NCBI GenBank assembly: GCA_015852425.1
Contig: JAAAIG010000464.1
Span: 1-30,311 of the forward strand
From: Gryganskiella cystojenkinii
Lineage: Eukaryota > Mortierellomycota > Mortierellomycetes > Mortierellales > Mortierellaceae
Direction of reading: 5' to 3'
DNA: 30,311 bases
The notes beneath the pieces were generated by a model. That model had not been told where the DNA came from. It saw only the letters and a list, made by a program, of their open reading frames with translations, and ran no database searches. This document shows, piece by piece, positions 20,292 through 30,311 of this stretch. Made by a program: the position numbers and the translations under genes. Within the stretch, counting starts at the first letter, position 1; the number at the start of each line of letters is the position of its first letter.

Positions 20292-22298
20292 ATGCATCTC
20301 AAGACCGCTCTCGTGTCGGTTGCATCGGCCCTCTTGGTGGCCTGCACCTTCGTCCAAGCAGCAGACCCCGTCGTCGGTGGTTACCTCTTGTTGAATCCTA
20401 CCAACGGTCCTGCCAAGCTCAAGGCTCTTGCCAGCAATGCCGCCAACATCCCTATCAACCGACTCTTCCTCTCTTTTGCCCGCCCCGGTTTGGTTTACGT
20501 CCCCGGTTCAAACACGCTCGAACATGTCGGTTTGGGCTACGGCACCTCTGGTGATTACGGTTTTGCTGATTTGAAGACCAATGTCGCGGCCTTGCAGGCA
20601 GGTGGTGTTCAAGTCTTCCTCTCAGTTGGTGGTTGGAACTACGGATGCTTCCCTTACGTGTACACTTATTACTCTGTCGGTGGTTACGGCACCTCGACTC
20701 CTAACTACTACAAGATCATCGAGAACGGCGGGTCGCTCGCTTCCTGTACTGAGGCTAACATGTGGTGCTACACCTGCGAGCCCAAGTCCGAGGGTACGGT
20801 CTTGGCCGACTTTGACATATTTCCCGAGCCTTCGAACTCGTCCACATGGAAGGCCGCCCAGGCTTACGTCCAGGCCACCGCCGGCGGTGACCCAGTAGTC
20901 TGGCACCCACAGATGGTCCCCGGTCGCAGCTGGACCGACTCCAAGAACTCACAGACCTTGACGGTGCCCGGTAACGACTACTTTGTTACCCAGAACCGTG
21001 ACCCTTACCAAGATTTGGTCTACCTTGCCAAGGATCTCGGATTGACTGGTGTTGATATCGGTAAGCTCTTATTTTATATGCATAATCGGTGTCATCAATC
21101 CTCTTCTGAAAAAAACGGCTTCCTTGTCTAACATTCACTTTCGTTCTATTGTTTCTTACGATAAACAGATTACGAGGAGATGTGGCACGCCGATTACTAC
21201 AAGAATGGCCCTTCGACCGGTCCCTGGACCTCGCACCAGACCGTCTACAAGTACACGGCCATCATGAAAGACGTCCAGTTGAACATCCAGTCCATCTACC
21301 CTTCGTTGTTGCTCGCAACCGCTGCCTCCGCTGCCGGTGGTCTCTCTACCAACTGGTGGGGTGGCAACCTAAAGAACATCTGGTACAACATGCACGTTTG
21401 GTACGCGGATACTTTCAACTTTGTCGCCAACGGCGGTGGTATCAACGTCATGACCTATGATCTCTCCAATAACCAACAATACTCCGAGTGTCCCGATGCC
21501 AACACCTGCACGCTCTCGCAACAGGTTAACTACTATATCAACTCTTACACCGCCAACGGTATGACTGCCCATGTCGGTTATGAGGTCGGTATCCCCGCCT
21601 ACCCTGCACCCGACCACGATCCCACGCATCAGCTGCCTTTGATCCAATCCGAGTTGAACTCGATTCTCGCTGTCCAGGGCAAGAACGGTGGTTTCTTCTG
21701 GGAACTTTACAAACCCCAGGGTGTCTCGACCAATGTTGAGGTTTCCTCGCTTGCTCAGCAGGTCTGCAAGGCTGCCCTTGGCACCGCTGCTCGTTGTTCT
21801 GGTACCATCCCTCAACCCGGCAGTGTGACCACTCCTACCACATCTGCTGCCACCGTGACGGCCACTGTAACCGCTACTAAAACTGTCGTCACGACCAAGA
21901 CCACGACTACGACCACTGCTGCAACGACCACCGTCCCCAGCACGTGCTCCGCCGCTGCCTGGTCTGCTAGCGCCGCATACAGTGGTGGTGCTGTTGTCTC
22001 CTACAATGGACGTCAGTACACGGCCCAATGGTGGACCCAGGGCAATGTCCCGACTGCTGGTGCTCCCTGGACGGATAACGGCCCTTGCGGTACCGGACCT
22101 ACGCCTCCTCCTACCTCGTGTAGTGGTGCAACTGCCTGGAGCTCGAGCACCGCTTACAGTGGTGGTGCCAAGGTCACGTACCAGGGTTACATCTACACTG
22201 CTCAATGGTGGACTCAGGGTGATACTCCCAGTACTTCCTCGGTCTGGGTTAAGGGAGCTGCCTGCTCTGGCTCTCTCCGTCGTCGCCTTTACCAGTAA
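20292..22298 (+). CDS. Secreted GH18 chitinase with two C-terminal CBM5/12 modules, two exons, 632 aa
   Basis: Exons are 20292-21060 and 21169-22298, with a 108-nt intron (GTAAGC...ACAG) that splits the catalytic motif; phases agree. Residues 1-23 are a signal peptide ending FVQA. The GH18 barrel covers about 24-490: the strand motif FLSVGGW, the catalytic TGVDIDYEE (acid/base Glu at about 259) and the late strand motif VMTYDL. A Thr-rich linker (about 485-515) is probably O-glycosylated. Two near-duplicate chitin-binding modules follow at about 516-565 and 573-622, each with AYSGGA, TYxG/SYNG, YTAQWWTQG and a terminal Cys. The enzyme hydrolyses chitin outside the cell or in the wall, for remodelling or nutrition. 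The usual DxxDxDxE has Thr in place of the first Asp. C-biased codon use indicates high expression. Confidence 0.96.
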
Positions 22299-22839
22299 AT
22301 GGCAACTTTTTTGAGTTAATCGACATGAGGAGCAGCGCTCTTTCATGGTCAAGTTTATCTCTACGAAGAAGAGAAGAAAAAAAAAAAGAAACAACAAACG
22401 ATAATGACAACTATTTGGCGATGGCAGGGCCACGCCCTTTGTATCTAGTTTGAACAAAGTAGCAGCATGATGTGAATAAAAAATATAAAAGAAAAAGCTT
22501 TGTGAGTAACTGGTACGTCACAGGGAGGGGCCGACTTTTTGTGAACACGCGCTCTAAATAAGAGAAGAGGCAGAAAATACAAAAACAAGAGCATGGCGTG
22601 AAACGAATGAATGTTTATGATGTAGAACGAGGGCTCTCCAATAATTCATTTCCTCTCTCCCTCTTTTTCATCTTTTCATTATTATCGTTCTCTTCTCCCA
22701 TTCGACATTAACTCGCTTTTCACCCATCACGCTTTGCTTTTCCTCACGTTACATCCTTCATCACCCGAACTAACAAACCACACTTGCCCAACCTTACCAC
22801 TCATCAACTCACACTCAACGCGTGACAAAAGGTCAGGTC
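22299..22839. promoter_or_regulatory. Chitinase 3' region and NIP100 promoter
   Basis: This 541-bp gap has a purine-rich 3' stretch (about 22360-22395) and AATAAAAAATATAAAAG near 22474 as a likely poly(A) signal. A C/T-rich leader (about 22640-22800) runs to the NIP100 ATG. CTAAATAAG near 22554 is a weak TATA-like element. Confidence 0.5.
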
Positions 22840-25800
22840 ATGGCGGACTCTGGACCAACACACACCTCAGATATCAGCCTGAACACTAGGGTCGAGGTCG
22901 GTGGAAACCTGGGTTATGTCCGATATGCAGGAACGACTTCTTTTGCTAACGGACGCTGGGTCGGTATCGAACTCGACTTGCCCCGGGGTAAAAACTCTGG
23001 TATTCTCCAAGGCAGACGTTACTTTGACTGTAGGACAGACCACGGTGTCTTTGTTCGAGCTTCCCAAGTCCACATTGTTCCCGAGGACAACACTTCGGGA
23101 GCACATCCCGTACGCCATGAAATGACATTTTTTCGGTTTTTTCTTATGGTCAATCATGGATTCAATGAAGGAGATGTCGCTTTAATGACACGTAATAACT
23201 GCCTGTTCTCTTTGTAGGCTGAGACAACTGGACGTTCCTCTAGACCATTGTCTACGATCGGTAGTCGCTCCACTTCTACGCTTGCAAACCGTCAGAGCGT
23301 GACTGGAGCTCGTCCTTCGTCTGTGAGAATCGCGGGCACAGCGTCTTCCCCAGCTGCTGGCTCTTCTTCCGCTGCCTCGAGATTGTCCCGGCCACCTGTC
23401 AGGAGAACTACAGAACCAGCGGTCCCAGAATCACCTGTGGGCTCGAGACGAATCCGAGTCCCACACGCCCAACGTGAAGAGGGTACCATTGCAACCGAGC
23501 GACCGGGCTCAAGCACTCCAACCTTGAATGGATTGCAACATTCACAGCAGCAGCAACAACAACATCACCAGCGAGAGGTGTCTATGACCTCTGAGGAAAA
23601 TGAACAGATGTTGGAACAGGAGCGGCAACTTCAGCTAGAACTAGAGCAAGAGGAAGAAGCCCTGGCTCAGGATCAATTACAGCGCGAACAACAACAAGGG
23701 TTCGCACCCCTCTCTGCATCGTCTTCTAGTGTGGCCCTCGCTGCAAATTTGGGTCCTGCTCAGCGCATGGAGGCTACGGTTCCCTTGAAGGAATACGAGG
23801 AGTTGAGAATCAAGCTGCGTATTCTCGAATCCAAGCGTGGGGAGGACCGAGAGAAGCTAAAGGAAGCCGAAAGGGTCAAGGAGGAATCTGAACAGTTCTT
23901 GAGTCATCGAACAAAGCTGCAAGGTAAAGTTTTCCAAAGCGTTGCTTTACTCCTGCACCCTGTTATGCGTATCCAATTGACGACTATTTAGACGTTTTCT
24001 GTTACTTGCGCTGATGTTTATTTGATGTCTATAATAATAGCCAAATTGGCCGAGTTTCAACAGGAAGTCCGTGACGCAAAACGGGGTGCAAAGGAGGCCA
24101 TGGCTGAGCGAGATTTGTTTGAATCCAAGTACAATGATTTGGCGGATTCGATGGAAGTTGCTGTTCTCGACAAGGAGATGGCCGAGGAAAAGGCCGAAAA
24201 CTTGCAACACGAGGTCAACATGCTGAAGGAAAAAGTGGACGAGATGCATGTGGACCTGGATGTCTTGCAGCACGACGATGGTAAGTTGTTACTTTTGTCT
24301 CTTGTTGACCAATGACAAAAACCCCAACAGTGCATGGGAAGATCACATGCATACGCGTGATGCTTTTTTGTGCGTGCCACAGAATTGAGGGGAGAAAAAA
24401 AACACAATTTATTGATGTGAGGCGAACCACACGCTTATCGCACAAAAATTATAGGTAACTCAGGCAATCCGTCCGTTAGTCAGGTTCAGTTGGAGAGACA
24501 AATTGAACGTCTCCGGGAAGCACTTTTCAAGTATGTATTCTTGAATTGACTTTCGCTCTTTGGTAAACCTGCAGCATAATTCCTTATTTGCCAAATTCGG
24601 ATACGCATGTTGATCACTTTGATATCTTGTCCAAATAGGCTCCGGGAAATCACCAACGAGGAAAAGGCAGAGATGAACAGTAAGCTCAAGAACCTGGAAA
24701 AGGAAGCCTCGTTGATGCAGGAAGTTCAGGCTCAAAACGACCGACTCAAGGAATGTCTGGATCTGGCCGAGGGTCAGATTGAGGATCTGAAACAACGTCT
24801 CGACGATGCGATCGATGCCGAGGACACGATCGAGCAACTCTCTGACAAGAACATTGCGCTCGGTGAAAAGATTGAAGAGATGCAGAGCGCGATTGATGAT
24901 CTCGAAGCGCTCAAAGAATTGAACGACGAGCTTGAGGAGAACCACAGTGAGACTGAAAAGCAACTCCAGGCCGAGATTACGATCAAGGACAGCCAACTTC
25001 GAGATCAACTTAGGAAGATTGAGACTCTGGAGGAGAATATCGGTGATTACGAGAACACGAACCTGCAGTTCCGTGAGTTGGTCGCACACTTGCAGAGTGA
25101 CCTGGAGCAGTTACGACAGCGTGAGGAGATCAACATCAATGCTGGAGGACTCGGCAGTCAATCCCAGGCCATGTTGAGTCTCAACATGCAGCTGCAGAAG
25201 ACGGCGATGAAGGCGCAGGCCAAGGCGATCGACCTAGAGCTTCGCAAGTTAGAGGCCCTCCAGGCTAGTGATAACCTGGAGTTGGTCAAGCCTTTCCTCC
25301 CGGATGGATTTGGAAGGACCGACGATTCCATTCAGTGCATGCTCCTGTTCAGGCGCTTGGCATTCAAGGCTGATTTGATGAACAAGCATTTGGAACAGCA
25401 ATATGGCATTGCGGAGAAAATTGCTCGGAGCCCTATCCCTCCCGAACTCGTCTCCATCCCCCCCGAACTCGTCTCCATCTGCGAGGTCCGTCAAAAGTTG
25501 GCCTGGTTTGGTGATCTTGCCAAGCGATTTGTCTCTTACACGGAGGGCTGTCCCGTCGAGGTTTTTACCAAGATGGGCCAGGTCTACCATGACCTCTTGA
25601 GCACGGAACGTCGTTTGAACACCTGGGTTGATATGTTGAAGAAGGAGGAACTCAAGGAATCAGACTGTATTGTGGACTTGCAGCGAGCGATCTCTCAGTT
25701 GGATCATCTGGCCGATACGTACTTGATCAACACCAAGTTGGATCTTGTGGATCGATTCCAGGGAACCGCCCATGCGTTAGACCTCAACTTTGACCGGGTC

Positions 25801-27896
25801 TTTGTCAACCTGGCCGCCATCGCGGCGATGTTCAAGTCGAACGAGGATGGTGTCCGCTTGGTCGACACGGACGATATCCAGTACCAGCTCATTCATACGG
25901 TCACCAGCTTGAGTGCTCAAGCCAAGACTGGAAAGGCTACTACGAGGTAAGGATTGCAACTGATACTCTAACTGTCATCGCCATATAGCTCTTGTTTACG
26001 GAAGTTAACCTTTATTTTGTTTTTATCTTCTTCTGTATTTTCATAGAAAATTGTCGAGAAAGTTGGATGAGCTTGCGTCTCAAGCCTCGGTCGTGAAGTC
26101 AGAGTGCTTCTCTCAGTACCGTAATGCCTGTCAGGCGAGCACAAAGTTGGGCGAGTTTACACACGAGGCCACGAAGCAGTTGTCACTTTACGTTCGTGCC
26201 CGTCGGGAAGGCGCCAAGACCGAGTCGATTCATCAGACTATCTACAGTGTCACGGATCAGTACCTGGGTATTAGCGAGACTGGCATGTGGGATGGATGCC
26301 GCAAGATGTTGAACGGATTGCTGCAGGATATTGCCGCTTTGGCCGAGAGCATTATGGACGCGGATATTGTTGTCAAGGGTACGAACCTGCTGCTTTCTTT
26401 ATGTTCCCGATGAAAAAGACACATCAGACTGAAGAGCGTGGACAGCTAACATTCGAGGTTTTATCATTATTATACTATATCACTTGCAGTTGCCAAGGCT
26501 GATAAGGTCTGGATTAAGCGCGCCAAGGAGATGAAAGCCGAAGTTGTTGTTAACACTGACGCGGAACAAAAGGTGCAGTCACTTCAGGATCAAGTTTTGA
26601 AGCTCGTGAAGGAAGCCAAGTTGAAGGTATGAATCAAGATTTGATAGTGGTCCCACAACCTTTAATCAATGGCTGTAGGATGCGTGAATATTAACACGCA
26701 GTTTCATTGCTCGCGTGGTCATACATTGTAGGACCAAGCACTTCAGGAGTCTGTTCTCAAGATTGATCACCTTGGAAAACGTATCGAGAACTTCAAAAAG
26801 AAGACGGAGCAAATCTCGATCTTGGACAGTGATGTTGAGAAAGCCAAGAAACAAGAGCGCGAGTACGACGAGGCGATCAGTTCCCTACAGGCCGAGATGG
26901 CGCTCTTGGAAGCCGAGAATGCTCAGTTTAGACGTATTGTCAAGAAGAATGATAACCGTGGCGGTGTCATTGCGCCAATCAAGAGAACCTCTCACCAGGG
27001 CGGTCAGCTTCACGGCCCTGCTGGCGGTGCGGTACATGATCAGGATGGTAACGGTGTTGGACAGGACGGTGCCGAGAATGGATTGAGCCGAGAACTATTG
27101 ATCCAGATCGAGTCCTTGAAATCAGCTCTTCGCTTCCTCCGCTCTGAGAACAGTATCTTGAGAACCCGGGCGGCGATGCAGGATCTCGGACTCTCTGCAG
27201 ATATCTCAGAATTGAGAGGCGGGCCTTTGGCGACCAGAGTTGTTGAGACGGACGTGTTGTTGTCAACCGAGAGCGGTGGCAGTGTCGAGTCTCAGAAGCG
27301 GTCCATGACGGTTGACTCTGAGCTGAAGGCTGTGGCCTTGGAGACGAAGCGATTGATGAAGGATGCTCGAGTGATTTGTGCTTCTCCCAAGATTGTCGAT
27401 TTGACGAAACACACCGCCTCTTCTCGTGCTGCTCCGGCTCTTGCCGAGGATTCTTCCACGGCTCCTCGTCGTCACTGGCAAGCTAGTCAGAGCAAACCCG
27501 AATGGCAGTACCATACCCAACAGGCTGCGCTCAACACGATCCAGCAGAGAAGCAACGAACTCAAGGAGAGACTTGCAAAGGTCGCTCGCGGCTCAGCTGT
27601 TGCTCAACCTGCTCCTCTAAAGTTGAAGAAGGTAGAGGGATCATTAGGCGTTGCCTTTGTTTTTCTTGCTGTTATGCGCTTTGGTTGTTGAAAGAATGCT
27701 AAGTTTTGTATTTATCCTCCGCCCTATATCGTAGCTGTCTTTGTTGGATACCCCAGTCGCTCGTGTTCGTATTCCTGGAGGTATGTCTGCCTTGGTCGGA
27801 TCCCCGGATAAACAGACCCCTGCGAGAAAGGACCTTGCAGTCTTCCTCCGAAGTGCAGCAGAATTCGAAGCGATGCACCAGCTCTTTGTGCGCTAA
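22840..27896 (+). CDS. NIP100: Dynactin large subunit p150Glued, nine exons, 1376 aa
   Basis: Exons are 22840-23109, 23218-23923, 24041-24280, 24455-24530, 24639-25946, 26047-26378, 26490-26626, 26732-27631 and 27735-27896. All are GT-AG, phases agree and the total is 4131 nt. Residues about 12-80 are a CAP-Gly domain (GYVRYAG, FANGRWVGIELD, GKNSG, GRRYFDC, GVFVR) that binds microtubule plus ends and EB1/CLIP tails. Residues 91-230 are basic and Ser/Pro/Arg-rich, with a Gln/His run. Long coiled coils (about 220-590) match the dynein-binding CC1. The dynactin globular domain (about 600-870) includes LVKPFLPDGFG and FRRLAFKADLMNKH. A second coiled coil follows (about 975-1120). Dynactin activates cytoplasmic dynein for nuclear and endosome transport in hyphae. 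The length is close to animal p150 (about 1280 aa). Confidence 0.95.
25437..25478 (+). repeat. NIP100: 21-bp in-frame tandem duplication in NIP100
   Basis: Two adjacent 21-bp units (25437-25457 and 25458-25478) differ at one base. They encode IPPELVS twice, immediately before CEVRQKLAWFG in the dynactin domain. The duplication is silent in frame and adds seven residues. Confidence 0.9.
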
Positions 27897-28364
27897 CAAA
27901 ATACGATTTTCAGAGCATTGCATTAAAGAACAATAAAAAAAAGGAATAAAAAAAAAACTTGTTAGTTGGTGAAAGGAGAATAAAAGAATTTTGAAGTTCA
28001 ATAAAAAGAGTTCCCCGCACCCGTCGGACAAGACGGGAGGGAAAATGGAATGGAACCCCAGTAACTCTCTTTCATTTTCCCCCTACTTTGCCCGCCCCTG
28101 GCACTGGATCAGCGAATAGCGACAGGTCTTTGTGCGAACGCGCGGGGGACACCGTGTCTGAAAGGGGCTCCATGCAAAGTCAATGTGCGGTTTAAGACAA
28201 CTGTGTGGTTTGCGTGGACGCGAGTTGAGTGTGGGAAGAGAAAGTTTTCTTTTTCTTCTGAATTCTTTTTCTTTTTTTCTCATTCCCCTTTTCGTTCCTT
28301 TTTTCTAATTTCTGTTCATTTCGTTTCTCTCCATTCCTCACTCAATCCATCAACTCACTTCAAA
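27897..28364. promoter_or_regulatory. NIP100 3' region and allantoinase promoter
   Basis: Several AATAAA-type signals (about 27929-27950 and 27999-28006) fit NIP100 polyadenylation. A hairpin with a 6-bp stem CCCGTC/GACGGG (28020-28037) follows. The leader (about 28250-28360) is T/C-rich and ends CAAAATG. I find no GATA or TATC tetranucleotide in this interval. Confidence 0.5.
28020..28037 (+). other. Small hairpin between NIP100 and allantoinase
   Basis: CCCGTC pairs perfectly with GACGGG around a 6-nt loop (GGACAA). It lies just after the A-rich 3' end signals of NIP100. No function can be assigned. Confidence 0.4.
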
Positions 28365-29945
28365 ATGTCCTCCTCGCGTCTCGTCATTACCTCCAGCAGA
28401 GTCCTTCGCTCGCCCGCTCAGCCTGCTGCCCCTGGCACAATCGTCGTTGACAAAACCACAGGAAAGATTGTCGAGGTCCTTGACGCCGTCAAGGCCCAGA
28501 GCGACTTTGCCGAGATTCAGGCTGGAGACTTTATTGAGGCTGGTGACAACGTTGTCATGCCCGGCGTTGTAGATGCTCACGTTCACATCAACGAGCCCGG
28601 CAGAACTCACTGGGAGGGATTCGCTACCGCCACCAAGGCTGCTGCCGCTGGTGAGAACAAAACAAGGACTGGCATGGTCATGCAGCATAGCAGGAGAAAT
28701 CGCTACTTGTACTAACCGATCTCATTGTTGGATCACTTGAACAAACAAAATAGGCGGTGTCACGACCTTGATTGACATGCCCTTGAACTCGATTCCCCCT
28801 ACCACCACTGTTGAGAATTTGTATGTCAAGACCGATGCTGCCAAGGGCCAGACCTTTGTCGATGTTGGATTCTATGGAGGCGTCATCCCTACCAACGTCG
28901 ACGATCTCATCCCTCTCGTCAATGCCGGCGTCAAGGGGTTCAAGTGCTTCATGATCGAGTCTGGTGTCGACGAGTTCCCCTGTGTGAACGAGGAAGAGAT
29001 CAAGGCTGCGATGGAAAAGTTCCAGGAGACGGACTCAGTCTTCATGTTCCACGCCGAGATGGATTGTGGTGATGTCCCCAAGCCTGACGGTATGGACCCC
29101 AGGGACTACAACACCTTCTTGCACCAGCGCCCTCAGGTTTTGGAGACGAATGCTATCCGGACGATTATCAAGTTGGCAAAGCAATACCCCAAGGTTCGTT
29201 GCCATATTGTCCACTTGTCTGCCGCGGATGCTTTGCCCATGATCCGCCAGGCCAAGGCTGAAGGCGTCAAGTTGACTGTCGAGACTTGCCCTCATTACTT
29301 GTCCTTGAACTCTGAGATTGTTCCCGAGGGTGCGACTGAGTACAAATGCTGCCCGCCTATTCGTGAGGATGTGAACCGTGAGAAACTTTGGGAAGCCCTG
29401 AAGGAGGGCACCATTGACTATATTGTCTCGGATCACTCCCCTTGTGTGGTCGAGTTGAAGTTGATGGACGCTGGTGATTTCGTCGGTGCCTGGGGCGGTA
29501 TCGGAGGACTCCAGTTTGGTATCCCTGTTGTCTGGACTGAGGCCCGTCGTCGTGGATGCAGGTAGGTCTAATTTTTTGTTTGCATTTTTGGTACCTTCCA
29601 AGAATCCCTTGAGTGAATCTAACCGACAACTCCTCCTTATATTATGGATATCAAAATAGTATTCAGGACTTGACCAAGTGGCAGAGTTTCAACACTGCCC
29701 GTCAGGTCGGTTTGGGTGGCATCAAAGGCTCGATCGTCGCTGGAGCCGATGCTGACTTTGTGATCTGGAACCCCGATGAGACCTTTGTCATCACCAAGGA
29801 GATCATCGAGTTCAAGAACAAGGTCACCCCTTACATGGGACGTACCTTGCATGGAGTCGTCAAGGAAACCTTTGTCCGTGGCCAAAAGGTCTGGTCCCAG
29901 GGTCAGATCACTTCCCAGGTTGCCCTCGGCAAACTCCTCTTGTAA
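28365..29945 (+). CDS. DAL1: Allantoinase, three exons, 459 aa
   Basis: Exons are 28365-28650, 28754-29561 and 29660-29945, with introns of 103 and 98 nt. Phases agree and the total is 1380 nt, a typical family length. It is a cyclic amidohydrolase. First metal ligands are in [17 protein letters not shown]. The Lys expected to be carboxylated is in GVKGFKCFM. His ligands are in FHAEMDCGD and CHIVHLS, and the catalytic Asp is in VSDHSPC. HINEPGR and SDHSPC distinguish allantoinases from dihydropyrimidinases and dihydroorotases. The enzyme hydrolyses allantoin to allantoate in purine catabolism, letting the fungus use purines as a nitrogen source. No other allantoin-pathway gene is adjacent. 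C-biased codons suggest substantial expression. Confidence 0.95.
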
Positions 29946-30311
29946 AAAAAAAAAAACAGAAAAGCAAAACATAGAAAAAAAAACACTCATACCAAATATG
30001 ATATCTTTTCCCCTGGTCATATTCTTTTCGCTTGTGCATAATCCAACCACACCTCTCACACAAACCATACCTCAAATAGACGAGATAAATAAAGAAAATG
30101 AAAAAGACAGATATGAATCAACAGGCATTTCGGACCATTGGAAAACAAACTCGAGCGTAGAGCGTTATTATGCTACAGACAAACCCACGCGACCTGTTTC
30201 TCGGATCAAACAAGTTTGCAGTATTTCGGGGTTTCGAGTGGGAAGACAGACGTCAAGTGCTCACCAGTCCAAGAAGCCTCGAGGGGTGTCATTCATTGTA
30301 AAGGAGAAAAC
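29946..30311. other. Allantoinase 3' region to window end
   Basis: A-rich sequence directly follows the stop. GATAAATAAAG near 30084 contains AATAAA and is the most likely poly(A) signal. I see no gene in the remaining bases. Confidence 0.5.

Noticed and set aside
21369..22457. A long antisense frame over the chitinase second exon
   Set aside because: The sense strand encodes clear GH18 and CBM5/12 modules. The antisense product is Ser/Arg/Gly-rich without domains and reflects codon bias.

Overview
This window looks like nuclear DNA from a filamentous fungus. Coding genes are interrupted by short introns of about 80-175 nt with GTAAGT-like donors and TAG/CAG acceptors. Promoters and 5' leaders are pyrimidine-rich, codon use favours C at the third position, and the gene content is eukaryotic. 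The combination of an F-box/LRR gene plus a decayed LRR copy, a chitinase with tandem CBM5/12 modules and this intron style suggests an early-diverging Mucoromycota lineage, most likely Mortierella-like. The lineage is inferred from general knowledge and was not tested.

Layout. At 1-2309 (+) lies the 3' part of a plasma-membrane proton ATPase (PMA1 type), cut by the window edge. It converges on a very long VPS8 gene (3192-10906, minus, nine exons reconstructed, 2310 aa). A 755-bp divergent promoter separates VPS8 from an F-box/leucine-rich-repeat gene (11662-13049, +, two exons). RVB2/reptin (13403-15034, +, three exons) follows. A decayed LRR gene occupies about 15268-16150, followed by a small secreted eight-cysteine protein (16721-17008, +). 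About 3.3 kb without a credible gene (17009-20291) comes next. Then come a secreted GH18 chitinase (20292-22298, +, two exons), the dynactin p150Glued/NIP100 subunit (22840-27896, +, nine exons) and allantoinase (28365-29945, +, three exons).

Most genes are ordinary housekeeping functions and are not functionally linked: proton pumping, endosomal tethering (CORVET), ubiquitin-ligase targeting, chromatin remodelling and snoRNP assembly, dynein-driven transport, and purine-nitrogen salvage. All exon joins were checked for reading-frame phase by hand and each gene closes without frameshift.

The least explained part is 17.1-17.75 kb. It holds an imperfect inverted repeat of about 46 bp with a 32-bp near-identical core, several copies of an 11-bp motif AAATTGGTGGC, and a smaller nested inverted repeat. 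Further copies of the motif lie elsewhere in introns and intergenic DNA. No clearly novel multi-gene system is visible. The repeat cluster, the decaying LRR locus and the small cysteine-rich secreted protein are the best candidates for follow-up.
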